Shown: positions 1-9,576, numbered from the stretch's first letter. The stretch is DNA of 64,000 nucleotides from Pararhizobium antarcticum (GCF_001885585.1 NZ_LSRP01000074.1:124001-188000); one strand, 5' to 3'. Program-made: numbers and translations. Notes: generated by a model not told the origin, from the letters alone.

Positions 1-199
1 TTGACCGGGAAGGGAACACAGCCGGGCAATCGAGAGCTTACGCTTCAGTGAATTTTAACGATGCGTGAATAAAATCGGCCAATTGTAGCAGAAAGTCGCC
101 GGCATGACGTCGGAGAACATTTGCCCGGTCTGACATGATGACTTGTCCGGTTCCATTGATCGGGAGCACACCGCTCCTTCTGAAACGCCGGAGTCCCGC

Positions 200-292
200 A
201 TGCGCCGTCCGAACATCAAGACAACCCTGATCAGCCTGTTTGCAATCATCGCGATCGTTGTCGCCGCCCTGTAGTGGTTTTCCGTCAGCGGC
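200..292 (+). other. Detached 5' part of the chemoreceptor gene (first membrane helix, ended by in-frame TAG)
   Basis: An ATG at 200 opens a frame encoding a short basic start (MRRPNIKTT) and a hydrophobic stretch (LISLFAIIAIVVAAL), as expected for the first transmembrane helix of a chemoreceptor. A TAG codon at 272-274 interrupts it. After seven further sense codons (WFSVSGM begins at 275) the same frame continues without a shift into the receptor body that can start at ATG 293. One substitution, for example from CAG or TGG, would explain the interruption. Whether it is a real mutation or a sequencing error cannot be decided from the sequence. Confidence 0.8.
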
Positions 293-2023
293 ATGCGGAC
301 GCTCAACGCCAACACGAATGAAATTGCGGACAACTGGCTGCCCAGCGTCTCGGCTGCCCGGAAGATGGAATCCGCGCTGCTCGCGGAGCGTCTCGCCTAT
401 GCAAGGCACCTTCTGGCCGTCAACAAGGAACAGATGACCAAGGCCGGCACGGCCGTCGCCGATCAGTCCGCGGCCACGGATAATGTCCTTGGCGTCTATG
501 AAGCTTTGATTTCCAGCGACAACGAACGGTTGCTCATGGCTTCGCTTCGCGAAGGTTTTGCCGCATACCGCAAGCTTGGCGTCGAAATGCTCGAGCTGTC
601 CGGTGACAACGACAAGGAATTTGCCAAGGTTCTCTTTGAGGGTGAGATGGGGGCCGAAGCCACCAAGATCACGGCTGCAATCGAGGAACTGGTCGCGCTC
701 AACAACACGGGCTCGGACGCGGCGCAGATGGCCAGCACCAAGGCTTACAATTCTGTCCTGCTGGAAGTGTTCATCTCCATCGGGATCGCGGCGCTGGTGC
801 TGATTATCGCAGTCACCTTTGCGGTTCGTGGCATTGCGCGTCCTATCCAGGGCATCACCGGCTCCATGACCCGTCTTGCTGAAGGTGACGCCGATACGGC
901 CGTGCCCTATGCCGGCCGTCGTGACGAGATCGGCGAAATGGCCGGTGCCGTTGAGGTGTTCCGTCAGTCGGCGCTCGAGAACCGCCGGCTTGAGGCCGAC
1001 GGAAAGGAACAGCGCGCCCTCGCCAAGGCGGAAAAAGTCCGGGTTGCGCAAGAGGCGGAAGCCGCCGCACAGGCCCGCCTGCTGCAGGCGACATCGGGCC
1101 TCGCTTCCGGGCTGAAGCGCCTTGCCGCCGGTGACCTGTCGTTCCAGCTGAACGAACCCTTCGCCCCGGATTTCGAGGCGCTGCGTCACGATCTCAACAC
1201 GGCTGTCGCCCAGCTCGGCCAGACACTGCTTGCCGTCACCCATTCGGCCGGCTCGATCGACAATGGCAGCCGCGAGATCAGCAGCAGCTCCGACGATCTG
1301 TCGAAGCGCACAGAACAGCAGGCGGCCTCGCTTGAGGAAACGGCAGCGGCGCTGGACCAGATCACGGTCAACGTCTCCAACTCCTCCAAGCGCGCCGAAG
1401 AGGCACGCAACGTGGCGATCCAGGCCAATGCCAGTGCCGCCGAATCCGGGACCGTTGTCGCCAACGCGGTCGATGCCATGCAGAAGATCGAGCAATCCTC
1501 CAGCCAGATCTCCAGCATCATCGGCGTCATCGACGAAATCGCCTTCCAGACGAACCTGCTGGCCCTGAATGCGGGTGTCGAGGCGGCTCGTGCCGGCGAT
1601 GCGGGCAAGGGCTTTGCGGTCGTTGCACAGGAAGTCCGCGAACTGGCGCAGCGATCGGCCAAGGCTGCCAAGGAGATCAAGGACCTGATCCGCAACTCCA
1701 GCAACGAAGTCGAAGGCGGGGTCAGACTGGTGCGGGCGACCGGCGAGGCTTTGAAAACCATCGAGCAATACGTCATCACCATCAACCAGCACATGGATGC
1801 GATTGCCACGTCGTCGCGCGAGCAATCGGTCGGTCTGGCGGAGGTCAATACCGCCGTCAACCAGATGGACCAGGTGACCCAGCAGAATGCCGCCATGGTC
1901 GAGGAGACCAATGCGGCAAGTGCGACGCTTGCGATGGAATCAAGCCGTCTGCGCGAACTGATCGCAGCCTTCCAGCTCACTGGCGGCACCCAGCAATCCA
2001 GCGGTCACCGCCGCGCGGCCTGA
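293..2023 (+). CDS. Methyl-accepting chemotaxis protein, N-terminally truncated by an amber codon
   Basis: This is a chemoreceptor that signals to CheA/CheW. From ATG 293 (576 residues) it has a periplasmic-type helical region (about 1-155), one membrane helix (about 160-180), a HAMP domain (about 180-232), a second HAMP-like segment (about 265-318) and a long coiled-coil signalling domain. The hairpin tip carries the conserved core EIAFQTNLLALNAGVEAARA followed by DAGKGFAVVAQEVRELAQRS (about 414-457). The first membrane helix lies upstream, in the same frame, behind a TAG at 272-274. A product started at 293 would therefore lack its signal anchor, and its sensor domain would probably not be exported. 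The end of the protein lacks a clear CheR-tethering pentapeptide. It is either a recent pseudogene or a sequence error; the family assignment is certain. Confidence 0.85.
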   Translation: MRTLNANTNEIADNWLPSVSAARKMESALLAERLAYARHLLAVNKEQMTKAGTAVADQSAATDNVLGVYEALISSDNERLLMASLREGFAAYRKLGVEMLELSGDNDKEFAKVLFEGEMGAEATKITAAIEELVALNNTGSDAAQMASTKAYNSVLLEVFISIGIAALVLIIAVTFAVRGIARPIQGITGSMTRLAEGDADTAVPYAGRRDEIGEMAGAVEVFRQSALENRRLEADGKEQRALAKAEKVRVAQEAEAAAQARLLQATSGLASGLKRLAAGDLSFQLNEPFAPDFEALRHDLNTAVAQLGQTLLAVTHSAGSIDNGSREISSSSDDLSKRTEQQAASLEETAAALDQITVNVSNSSKRAEEARNVAIQANASAAESGTVVANAVDAMQKIEQSSSQISSIIGVIDEIAFQTNLLALNAGVEAARAGDAGKGFAVVAQEVRELAQRSAKAAKEIKDLIRNSSNEVEGGVRLVRATGEALKTIEQYVITINQHMDAIATSSREQSVGLAEVNTAVNQMDQVTQQNAAMVEETNAASATLAMESSRLRELIAAFQLTGGTQQSSGHRRAA

Positions 2024-2051
2024 GCCTGGACAACAGGTTTCCTGCCATCAT

Positions 2052-2084
2052 CGCTCCCGATGTCCGGGGGCGATTGTCTTTTCT
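2052..2084 (+). terminator. Rho-independent terminator after the chemoreceptor
   Basis: An 8-bp GC-rich stem (2052-2059 with 2065-2072, one G-T pair) closes a 5-base loop and is followed by a T-rich tract (attgtctttt, 2073-2082). It sits 29 bases after the receptor stop codon. Confidence 0.6.
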
Positions 2085-2316
2085 GGCGGAGCGCGCTGGC
2101 TTTGCTGCGAAAGACCCGCAGGCCGCCGCGCAACGTTGGCTTTGCCGCTTGCGTCGCCAGCGTTTTTGCGGAAAGCGGAAAGGCCCATGCCTGCCGGCGC
2201 TGGTGGATTGACGGGGTGCTGTACCTGTCGACCCTGCGTTAACCGGAAAATCAAACACCGCTCGATAAATGCCGGAAAAACGGGCATGGAGGAAGCAGCA
2301 GGAAATTGGCATCGGC

Positions 2317-3459
2317 ATGGTCAAGGCGCGGGAAAACAGAATTGATCTGATTCGGGGGCTGTCGCTGCTCCTGATCTTCGTCGGCCATTCGAGTTTCAGC
2401 TTTTCGGAAGGGCTGCAGCATTCCCGCGGCTTCGCCGACGCATCGGAACTGTTCGTGCTGATGGCCGGCATTTCCGCAGCCCTGGCCTATTATCCACGCG
2501 GTGGCGCGCTTGATTTTCCGTCTTTGGCGGCCAAGCCGTTGCGGCGCGCGGGGAAGATCTACGCGGTTCATGTGGCCTTGCTTGTCGGACTGGTCGGCCT
2601 GTTTTCCGTCGGCCTGGCCAAGGATCTGCCGATCTTTGCGCAGGCGAGTGCGATTCTCGGTCTGACGGGCTTCTGGAGCGATCCGCTGGGCAATCTCGCG
2701 TCGATTTTTCTGCTGCGGTATATGCCCGGAAATTTCGACATTCTGCCGATGTATGTGATCCTCATCGCCTGCGTGCCGCTGTTCCTCTATCTGAACGACC
2801 GCGCGCCGAAACTGCTCATTTGCGGGTCGTTGCTCGTCTGGCTGGGTGCCGGTTTCGGCCATGTCAATTTCGTGAACACGGCGCTTCCGGAAGGACACTG
2901 GTACTTCGACCCGCTGTCCTGGCAGCTTATATTCCTGATCGGCCTGGTCATCGGCGTCCGCCTCAAGACCGGCCGGCCGGCACTGCCTTACAACCGTGCC
3001 CTGTTTATTGCCGCGGCGGCTTTCTGTGTTCTGGCAGTTCCCGCCAACATCCTGTTCCACTTTCATTTCATTGAGCCACCGTCGGAATGGCTTTACCGCG
3101 CGATGACCAGCAAGACCAATGACGGCATCCTGCGGCTCGTCAATGCGATCGCCATCGTCTACGTGCTCTGGAACATCGAGGCGGTCCGGCGTCTGGCCGA
3201 CGGGTCTTTCCTGCAGCCGATCTGCGTGATCGGGCGCCACAGCATGCCGGTCTTCATCACCGGTCTCCTGCTTTCGGATCTGATGACCGTGAGCATGGGA
3301 TTGCCGCGCTCGCTGACGCTTCCCGAACAGATCCTTCTGATGACGGCGGGCGTTCTGCTGCAACTGGTTGTCGGCCAGTATCTGGAAGCCCGCAAGAATT
3401 GCACGTCCCTGTCACGGTCGCACCCAGCCCCTGCCGAAGCCAAAGGCGCGACGCGCTAG
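2317..3459 (+). CDS. opgC: OpgC-family membrane acyltransferase
   Basis: OpgC proteins are multi-spanning inner-membrane enzymes of the acyltransferase-3 superfamily that succinylate periplasmic glucans. The N-terminus has the family start (NRIDLIRGLSLLLIFVGH), and about ten hydrophobic segments follow through residue 370. The ATG at 2317 is preferred because a GGAAA element lies upstream and the family usually starts directly before the DxxRG motif. An in-frame ATG at 2269 would add 16 hydrophilic residues without a clear ribosome site. The gene stands alone, converging on dxs. The substrate (cyclic beta-glucan versus another polymer) cannot be read from sequence. Confidence 0.8.
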   Translation: MVKARENRIDLIRGLSLLLIFVGHSSFSFSEGLQHSRGFADASELFVLMAGISAALAYYPRGGALDFPSLAAKPLRRAGKIYAVHVALLVGLVGLFSVGLAKDLPIFAQASAILGLTGFWSDPLGNLASIFLLRYMPGNFDILPMYVILIACVPLFLYLNDRAPKLLICGSLLVWLGAGFGHVNFVNTALPEGHWYFDPLSWQLIFLIGLVIGVRLKTGRPALPYNRALFIAAAAFCVLAVPANILFHFHFIEPPSEWLYRAMTSKTNDGILRLVNAIAIVYVLWNIEAVRRLADGSFLQPICVIGRHSMPVFITGLLLSDLMTVSMGLPRSLTLPEQILLMTAGVLLQLVVGQYLEARKNCTSLSRSHPAPAEAKGATR

Positions 3460-3490
3460 ACGCCTTGGGCGGGATGGGCCGGTGCAGCCT

Positions 3491-5425
3491 TCAGCCGGCA
3501 ACTCCGACGCCGACCTGCTTCTGGCCGAGCGCCTTGAACACCGTCGCGACGATGCCGGCGCGGTCGAGGCCGGCCTTGGCATACATGACCTCGGGCTTGG
3601 CCTGTTCCATCCACATATCCGGAAGCACGAGCGGGCGAACCTTGAGGCCGCTGTCGAGCAGGCCCTCATGGGCGAGAAACTGCATCACATGGCTCCCGAA
3701 ACCACCGACGGCACCTTCCTCGATCGTGATCAGCACCTCATGGTGGCGCGCCAGCTGAAGGATTAGCGCGTGGTCGAGCGGCTTTGCAAAGCGCGCATCG
3801 GCAACCGTCGTCGACAGGCCTGCCGCATCGAGGTCCTCGGCGGCGAGCAGGCAGTCGGCAAGCCGCGTGCCGAAGGACAGCAGGGCCACCTTGGAACCCT
3901 GCTTCACCAGCCGGCCCTTGCCGATTTCCAGGATCTGGCCACGCTCGGGCATGTCGACGCCGACACCTTCGCCGCGCGGATAGCGAAACGAGATAGGCCC
4001 GTCGTCATAGGCAGCGGCGGTGCGCACCATATGCTTCAGTTCCGCCTCATCGGCAGCCGCCATGACCACGAAACCGGGCAGGGTGGCGAGATAGGTCGTA
4101 TCGAACGCGCCCGCATGGGTCGGGCCGTCGGCGCCGACAAAGCCGGCGCGGTCGATCGGAAAGCGCACCGGCAGACCCTGGATCGCCACGTCGTGCACCA
4201 CCTGGTCGTAGCCGCGCTGCAGGAAGGTCGAGTAAAGCGCACAGAAGGGCTTGTAGCCTTCGGAGGCGAGGCCGGCGGCAAACGTCACCGCGTGCTGTTC
4301 GGCAATGCCGACATCAAAGCAGCGCGAGGGGTGGGCGAGCGCAAACTTGTCGAGCCCCGTGCCGGACGGCATGGCCGCGGTGACCGCGACGATCTTGTCG
4401 TCGAAGCCGCCTTCCTGCGTCAGCGCTTCGGCAAAAACCGAAGTATAGGCGGGTGCGTTCGGCTTGGCCTTGGCCTGCGCACCGGTGATCACGTCGAACG
4501 TATTGACGCCGTGATACTTGTCAGCCGCAGCTTCCGCCGGTGGATAACCCTTGCCCTTTTGCGTCACGACATGGATCAGCACCGGGCCCTTGGAATTGTC
4601 GCGGACATTGCGCAGGACCGGCAGCAGGTGTTCGAAGGAATGCCCGTCGATCGGGCCGATATGGTAGAAACCCAGTTCTTCGAACAGGGTACCGCCGGTG
4701 ACGTAGCCGCGCGCATGTTCGACGGCGCGGGTGATCGCCCGGTCCACCGTCTTGCCGAGATAGGCGGTCAGCTTTTTGCCGAGATCGCGGAAGCCCATAT
4801 AGGTCCGGCCGGAGGCAAGCCGCGCCAGATAGGCGCTCATCGCACCGGTCGGCGGCGCGATCGACATGTCGTTGTCGTTGAGGATGACGATCAGCCGTGC
4901 ATCGAGCGCGCCGGCATTGTTCAGCGCCTCATAGGCCATGCCGGCCGACATCGCACCGTCGCCGATGACGGCAATGACGTTGCGATGCTCACCCGACAGG
5001 TCGGCTGCCACCGCCATGCCGAGGCCAGCGGAAATCGATGTCGACGAATGGGCGGCACCGAAGGGATCGTATTCGCTCTCGGCGCGGCGGGTAAATCCGG
5101 ACAGGCCGTTTTCCTGGCGCAACGTGCGGATCCGGTCGCGGCGACCGGTCAGGATCTTGTGTGGATAACACTGGTGGCCGACATCGAAGATCAGCCGGTC
5201 ATGCGGCGTGTTGAACACCTTGTGGATGGCGATTGTCAGTTCGACGACGCCAAGCCCGGCGCCCAGATGCCCGCCGGTGCGCGACACCGCATCGACCATT
5301 TCGGCGCGCAGTTCCGTCGCCAGCTGCGGCAGATCCTTGTCGTCGATTTTCTTGAGATCATCAGGAATGTGCACCTGATCGAGCAGAGGGGTCGCCGGCA
5401 TCGGATTGACTGGCAGTTGTGTCAC
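3491..5425 (-). CDS. dxs: 1-deoxy-D-xylulose-5-phosphate synthase
   Basis: Dxs condenses pyruvate and glyceraldehyde 3-phosphate to 1-deoxy-D-xylulose 5-phosphate, the thiamine-diphosphate-dependent first step of the MEP isoprenoid pathway; ispH of the same pathway lies at the far end of this window. The 644 residues are full family length. The thiamine-binding motif ([20 protein letters not shown]), YHIGPIDGH and [16 protein letters not shown] are all present. The start is a GTG at 5423-5425 with AAGG about 9 bases upstream. A second in-frame start ([10 protein letters not shown]) lies eight residues further in. In rhizobia dxs commonly neighbours xseB and the histone-deacetylase-like gene; here a pirin, a toxin remnant and an APC permease lie between. 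Confidence 0.97.
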   Translation of the reverse strand: MTQLPVNPMPATPLLDQVHIPDDLKKIDDKDLPQLATELRAEMVDAVSRTGGHLGAGLGVVELTIAIHKVFNTPHDRLIFDVGHQCYPHKILTGRRDRIRTLRQENGLSGFTRRAESEYDPFGAAHSSTSISAGLGMAVAADLSGEHRNVIAVIGDGAMSAGMAYEALNNAGALDARLIVILNDNDMSIAPPTGAMSAYLARLASGRTYMGFRDLGKKLTAYLGKTVDRAITRAVEHARGYVTGGTLFEELGFYHIGPIDGHSFEHLLPVLRNVRDNSKGPVLIHVVTQKGKGYPPAEAAADKYHGVNTFDVITGAQAKAKPNAPAYTSVFAEALTQEGGFDDKIVAVTAAMPSGTGLDKFALAHPSRCFDVGIAEQHAVTFAAGLASEGYKPFCALYSTFLQRGYDQVVHDVAIQGLPVRFPIDRAGFVGADGPTHAGAFDTTYLATLPGFVVMAAADEAELKHMVRTAAAYDDGPISFRYPRGEGVGVDMPERGQILEIGKGRLVKQGSKVALLSFGTRLADCLLAAEDLDAAGLSTTVADARFAKPLDHALILQLARHHEVLITIEEGAVGGFGSHVMQFLAHEGLLDSGLKVRPLVLPDMWMEQAKPEVMYAKAGLDRAGIVATVFKALGQKQVGVGVAG

Positions 5426-5491
5426 GCTGAAAGGCCTTCATTCCCGCGCCTTTCATGAGACGCGTTTCCTGATGAATATCCGCAAAAAGCG

Positions 5492-5520
5492 TCTTTAAAC
5501 ACAATCACCATCGATTGCAA
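5492..5520 (-). promoter_or_regulatory. Candidate sigma-70 promoter for dxs
   Basis: On the minus strand TTGCAA (5520-5515) and TAAAGA (5497-5492) are separated by 17 bases, about 65 bases upstream of the dxs GTG. The hexamers match the housekeeping consensus moderately. The pirin stop lies further upstream at 5564, so this promoter would uncouple dxs from pirin. Confidence 0.35.
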
Positions 5521-5563
5521 AAGCGGTTTTTTGTCGCGATACAAACAGGGAGTTTAACGAATA

Positions 5564-6487
5564 TTACCGTTCGGGCAAAGGGATAAACTCGTCTTCGTCT
5601 CCGGGCACGATGTCGAAGCGGCCGCTGCGCCACTCTTCCTTGGCCTGCTCGATCCTCTCCTTGGAGGAAGAAACGAAATTCCACCAGACATGCCGGGCCG
5701 AGCCCATGGCCGCGCCACCGAACAGCATGATGTGACACCCCTGCGCACCAGCGGTGACGGTAATCTCGTCGCCCGGGCGAAAGACGAGAAGCTGGTTGCT
5801 GGCGAAATGGTCGCCGGCAATGATCGCCTCGCCCTCGAGAATATAGAGCGCACGTTCCTCCCACTGTGCAGCAAACGGCGCGCTCCGGCCGGCTTCGATG
5901 GTCAGATCGACATAGAGGGTATCGGAAAACACCGAGACCGGCGATCCCATGCCCTCGAAGGAACCGATGACGATGCGGCCCTGCAGACCCCTGTCGGAAA
6001 ACGCCGGCAGATCGCGTTTCTCTGTATGCGCGAAAATTGGGGCGATCTCTTCATACTGGTCGGGCAGGGCAAGCCAGGTCTGCAGGCCCGAAATCGATTG
6101 CGGTTTTCCGCGCAGGTTTTCCGGGGAGCGTTCCGAATGCACGATGCCGCGCCCGGCGGTCATCAGGTTGAGGTCGCCCGGCGCGATAACCATTTCCGTG
6201 CCGAGACTGTCGCGATGCTTGATCTCGCCGTCGAAGAGATAGGTGACTGTGGACAGCCCGATATGCGGATGCGGTCGCACGTCCAGCGCTTCGCCCGCTT
6301 TAAGAAGGGCCGGGCCCATGCGATCGAAGAAGATGAACGGCCCGACCAGCCGGCGCTTGGCCGTTGGCAGCGCCCGGCGCACCTGAAGATTGCCGATGTC
6401 GCTGGTGCGCGGAATGATCAGATGCTCGATCGCATCGCAGGCCGGTGCATCGCCGACGCTCGGATCGTTTCCGGGGAAGAAGGACAT
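5564..6487 (-). CDS. Pirin family protein
   Basis: A bicupin of the pirin family, 307 residues. The N-terminal cupin carries the metal-site motif RPHPHIGLSTVTYLFDGEI and the downstream conserved segment MTAGRGIVHSE (about residues 70-130). The C-terminal pirin domain starts near residue 180. Some bacterial pirins have quercetin 2,3-dioxygenase activity, others regulate enzymes; the role here is unknown. It starts with ATG at 6487 with AGGAG just upstream. The 5' flank contains the remnant of a DUF86 gene. Confidence 0.88.
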   Translation of the reverse strand: MSFFPGNDPSVGDAPACDAIEHLIIPRTSDIGNLQVRRALPTAKRRLVGPFIFFDRMGPALLKAGEALDVRPHPHIGLSTVTYLFDGEIKHRDSLGTEMVIAPGDLNLMTAGRGIVHSERSPENLRGKPQSISGLQTWLALPDQYEEIAPIFAHTEKRDLPAFSDRGLQGRIVIGSFEGMGSPVSVFSDTLYVDLTIEAGRSAPFAAQWEERALYILEGEAIIAGDHFASNQLLVFRPGDEITVTAGAQGCHIMLFGGAAMGSARHVWWNFVSSSKERIEQAKEEWRSGRFDIVPGDEDEFIPLPER

Positions 6488-6499
6488 GGGTTACAACTC

Positions 6500-6628
6500 C
6501 TATTTTCCATTCGCAGCCATGGCCGTCTCTATATCGGTCAACAATGGTTGCAGTCGTTGACTGATCGTCTCCCAGATCATCGGGCGGCTGATCCGATCAT
6601 AATCATGCCGAAGCATGTTGCCGATGCC
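6500..6628 (-). pseudogene. C-terminal remnant of a HepT-like (DUF86) toxin gene
   Basis: Reading the minus strand from 6628 gives 42 codons that begin IGNMLRHDYDRISRPMIWET and end with TAG at 6502-6500. The RxxHDY pattern followed by the PxxIW helix is characteristic of the C-terminal active-site region of HepT/DUF86 proteins, the ribonuclease-like partner of MNT nucleotidyltransferases. A TGA at 6631-6629 closes the frame immediately upstream, and the APC permease ends at 6650, so the N-terminal two thirds and any MntA partner are missing. The fragment is directly upstream of pirin. It is a decayed toxin-antitoxin remnant, not a functional gene. Confidence 0.65.
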
Positions 6629-6649
6629 TCATATTTGCGCGCCCGGCGT

Positions 6650-8017
6650 CTATCCCGCCGCCTTTTCCGTTCGCCGCATGATGCCGAGCGTCGCCAGCCA
6701 GAGAACGACGCCGAGCCCGATCAGGCAGGCGGCAATGAAATATTGCACCGGCTCGCGCCCTGTCCAGGGCCCGGCGAGGAACGCGCAGGTGATCGCACCG
6801 AGGATCGGCACGATCGTTGGCGTGCGAAAATGCTTGTGCTCGACCGTGTCCCTGCGCAGCACCAGCACGGCGATGTTGACCACAGCAAAGACGCAGAGCA
6901 GCAAAAGCGCCGTTGTGCCGCCGAGTTCCGGCACGCCGCCAGCAAGGGTGATCAGCGCAATGGCCAGCGCCGTCGTGAACAGGATCGCGATATAGGGCGA
7001 ATGGCGGCTTTTGTGGACCCGCCCGAGCACTGCCGGAATGACGCCCTCGCGGCCCATGCCGTAAAGCAGGCGGCTTGCCATCATCATGTTGATGAGTGCC
7101 GAATTGGCGACGGCGAGCATGGTGATCAGGCCGAAAATGCTGATCGGAAAGCCGGGTGCCCCGGCCTGAACCACCTTCAGCAACGGCGTTTCGCCTTCGC
7201 CAAGATCTTCAGCCGAAACCAGCGTGATCGCCGAGATCGAGACAAGCATGTAGATCGCACCGGTGATCAGCAGACCGCCCAGCAGCACCTTCGGGAAGAT
7301 CTTGCTGGGGTTCTTGCACTCCTCCGCCATGTTGACGGAGTCCTCGAAGCCCACCATGGCGAAAAAGGCGAGCGTGGTTGCCGCGACGACGGGCCAGAAG
7401 ACGCCGCTGCTGCCTTCCGGCGGCACGAAGGTCCAGATCCGCGAGACATCGCCCTGGCCATGGCCGATCGCCCAGAAGCCGATGGCGATGATCAGCAAAA
7501 GCCCGCTCAACTCGATCACGGTCAGCACGACATTGAGCTTAACGCTCTCGCCGACGCCGCGAAAGTTGATCGCCGCAACAAGCGCGATGAAAAGCACCGC
7601 AACCGCAATGACACCGGCTTCGCCCATGTCCATTCCAAGGCCGGCAGAGAAATTTGCGGCAAAGGCCCGCGATGCGGTCGCAGCCGATGTGATGCCGGAC
7701 GACATCACGGCAAAGGCGACGATGAAGGTCAGGAAATGGACGCCGAAGGCCTTGTGCGTATAGAGCGCTGCACCGGCTGCCTGCGGGTATTTCGTCACCA
7801 GTTCGAGATAGCTGAAGGCCGTCAGAAGGGCGACGACAAAGGCCACCAGAAAGGGCAGCCAGACGACACCGCCGACTTCGGCAGCAACCTGTCCCGTCAG
7901 GGCATAGATGCCGGTGCCGAGAATGTCGCCGATGATGAACAGCAGCAACAGCCCCGGGCCCATCACCCGTTTCAACTCAGGTTGTTTTCCCGCTGTGCCC
8001 GATTCCGTCGTTGCCAT
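6650..8017 (-). CDS. APC-superfamily amino-acid permease
   Basis: A 455-residue secondary transporter with about 12 membrane helices. The first helix has the glycine-rich unwound motif of the APC family (GDILGTGIYALTGQ, about residues 28-41), and the conserved EEC segment of the cationic-amino-acid/GABA-permease branch is present (NMAEECKNPSK, about 230-240). Start ATG at 8017 with GGGAGA upstream. It stands alone; the upstream neighbour xseB has its own terminator. The substrate is not predictable beyond amino acid or amine. Confidence 0.88.
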   Translation of the reverse strand: MATTESGTAGKQPELKRVMGPGLLLLFIIGDILGTGIYALTGQVAAEVGGVVWLPFLVAFVVALLTAFSYLELVTKYPQAAGAALYTHKAFGVHFLTFIVAFAVMSSGITSAATASRAFAANFSAGLGMDMGEAGVIAVAVLFIALVAAINFRGVGESVKLNVVLTVIELSGLLLIIAIGFWAIGHGQGDVSRIWTFVPPEGSSGVFWPVVAATTLAFFAMVGFEDSVNMAEECKNPSKIFPKVLLGGLLITGAIYMLVSISAITLVSAEDLGEGETPLLKVVQAGAPGFPISIFGLITMLAVANSALINMMMASRLLYGMGREGVIPAVLGRVHKSRHSPYIAILFTTALAIALITLAGGVPELGGTTALLLLCVFAVVNIAVLVLRRDTVEHKHFRTPTIVPILGAITCAFLAGPWTGREPVQYFIAACLIGLGVVLWLATLGIMRRTEKAAG

Positions 8018-8115
8018 TTGTATCTCCCTTCACATGCCGATCATGACCGGCACGGCTGCTCACCTGATGGGAACTAGCCTTTTGAAATGCAAAGTGAAGG
8101 AGGCATTCGAACAGA

Positions 8116-8136
8116 GGTCCGGGATTTTCCCGGACC
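8116..8136 (-). terminator. Stem-loop terminator after xseB
   Basis: A perfect 9-bp inverted repeat (8116-8124 / 8128-8136) with a 3-base loop lies six bases beyond the xseB stop codon. The following tract on the minus strand is only weakly T-rich. Confidence 0.55.
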
Positions 8137-8141
8137 GCCCC

Positions 8142-8393
8142 TTAGGCCCCGTCGAGCGGTTCCACTCCAGCAGGTTTGCCGGCCCTGTCGAGGCGGATCT
8201 TCTCGATGCGGTTTTCGGCAGCGTTCAGCAGGGCCTCGCAATGTTTCTTCAGCGCTTCGCCGCGCTCGTAGATCTCGATGGATTTGTCGAGCGCCACGTC
8301 GCCGCGCTCGAGCGCCGAGACGATCGCCTCAAGTTCCTCGACGGCCTTTTCGAACGAGAGGGTGGAAACATCGATTTGCGGTGCGGTGGTCAT
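8142..8393 (-). CDS. xseB: Exodeoxyribonuclease VII small subunit
   Basis: XseB is the small helical subunit of exonuclease VII, which with XseA degrades single-stranded DNA in repair. The 83-residue protein has the family core ([20 protein letters not shown], residues 13-32) followed by [18 protein letters not shown]. It starts two bases after the stop of the deacetylase-family gene, so the two are co-transcribed. The xseA gene is not in the window. Confidence 0.95.
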   Translation of the reverse strand: MTTAPQIDVSTLSFEKAVEELEAIVSALERGDVALDKSIEIYERGEALKKHCEALLNAAENRIEKIRLDRAGKPAGVEPLDGA

Positions 8394-8395
8394 GA

Positions 8396-9322
8396 TTACC
8401 CTCTCATCAGGCGCAGGATGTGGATGGCGGCCGATTCGGCCAGTCCCTCGAGGTCATAGCCGCCTTCGAGCAGGCTGACGACCCGGTTTCCGGCCGTGCG
8501 ATCGGCCAGTTCCATCAGCCGCGCCGTGACCCAGTCGAAGTCGTCGGCCACCAGATTGATCTGTGCCAGCGGATCGCGGTGGTGGGCGTCGAAGCCGGCC
8601 GAGATCAAAATGAAATCGGGCTTGAAGTCCGTGAGCGAACTCAGCACCCGCGATTTGAACGCCTCGCGGAAATGGTCGCTGCCGGTATTGGCCGACAAAG
8701 GCGCGTTGACGATGTTCCCGGCGCCGGTCTCGTGCTTGGCCCCGGTGCCGGGATAAAGCGGCATCTGGTGCGTCGAGCAGAACAGCACCGACGGATCGTC
8801 CCAGAAGATATCTTGCGTGCCGTTGCCGTGATGCACGTCCCAGTCGACGATGGCGACACGCTCGGCGCCGTGTTTCTGCTGGGCGTGGCGGGCGGCAATC
8901 GCCACATTGTTGAAGAAGCAGAAGCCCATGGCCTTGTTCTTCTCGGCATGGTGGCCAGGCGGGCGCGACGCGACGAAGGCGTTGTCGGCCTTGCCGGAAA
9001 ACACCGCATCCACGGCGGCGATCGCTCCGCCGATACCGGTCAGTGCCGCCTGCAGGCTGGCGGGGCTTGCATGGGTGTCTGCCTCGAAAGAATTGATGCC
9101 CTCTTCCGGAATGACCGACATGACGGTGCGCAGGTGCGCTTCGGGGTGCGCCAGAAGCACATAGTCCTCGTTCGCCTGCGGCGCTTGAAGGCGCGTCAGG
9201 GGCTGGAAATTCTCGTGCTCCAGCGCAAGATTGAGCGCCTTCAGCCGGTCCGGCCGCTCCGGATGGCCGTCCGGCACCTTGTGTTCCAGGAAGATCGGGT
9301 TTTCGTAGAGGATGGTTGTCAT
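8396..9322 (-). CDS. Histone deacetylase family amidohydrolase
   Basis: A zinc-dependent amidohydrolase of the arginase/deacetylase fold, 308 residues, resembling bacterial acetylpolyamine amidohydrolase / acetoin-utilisation proteins. Catalytic motifs are intact: [16 protein letters not shown] (tandem His), the zinc-binding [12 protein letters not shown], and [12 protein letters not shown] with the third metal ligand. Start ATG at 9322. Overlapping transcription with xseB (gap of two bases) is the usual rhizobial arrangement. The natural substrate is unknown. Confidence 0.92.
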   Translation of the reverse strand: MTTILYENPIFLEHKVPDGHPERPDRLKALNLALEHENFQPLTRLQAPQANEDYVLLAHPEAHLRTVMSVIPEEGINSFEADTHASPASLQAALTGIGGAIAAVDAVFSGKADNAFVASRPPGHHAEKNKAMGFCFFNNVAIAARHAQQKHGAERVAIVDWDVHHGNGTQDIFWDDPSVLFCSTHQMPLYPGTGAKHETGAGNIVNAPLSANTGSDHFREAFKSRVLSSLTDFKPDFILISAGFDAHHRDPLAQINLVADDFDWVTARLMELADRTAGNRVVSLLEGGYDLEGLAESAAIHILRLMRG

Positions 9323-9461
9323 GGGGGAAACCTAGGCGCTGGGGGTTTCAAGGTCCATGGGATAGGTAGAACGGCCGGCTGTTTTCAACAGGGGAAGACG
9401 ACAAACCTGCATTCTGTGCGCCGCAATGTCTGGTGATTGGAAAAGAGACATTCTCCAATCT

Positions 9462-9576
9462 CCGTCATTCCTGTGCTCGTCACAGGAATCCAGTCGCCCC
9501 AGTCTTTGGGCGAAAAGAGTCTTTTGACCCGACAGACGTCGGGTCGCTGGATCCCGGAACAAGTCCGGGATGACGG
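9462..9576. repeat. Palindromic intergenic repeat element (REP-like)
   Basis: About 115 bases whose ends are inverted (CCGTCAT at 9462-9468, ATGACGG at 9570-9576) and whose interior contains nested hairpins: a CAGGAATCC arm facing GGATCCCGG, GCGCCC-type stems around 9496-9512, and gacccgaca/cgtcgggtc at about 9527-9545. The motif of GTCAT plus CCGGGATCCAG is a widespread dispersed element in alphaproteobacterial genomes. It lies between bioY and the divergent deacetylase gene and is not coding. Confidence 0.7.

Noticed and set aside
38-1825. Long minus-strand open frame (595 codons) across the chemoreceptor
   Set aside because: It is the antisense shadow of a well-supported receptor gene; its composition is that of reverse-complement GC-rich codons, with no recognisable domain.
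5690-8077. Plus-strand open frame of 795 codons across the pirin and APC permease
   Set aside because: Antisense to two clear genes; Arg/Asp/His-rich translation without family features.
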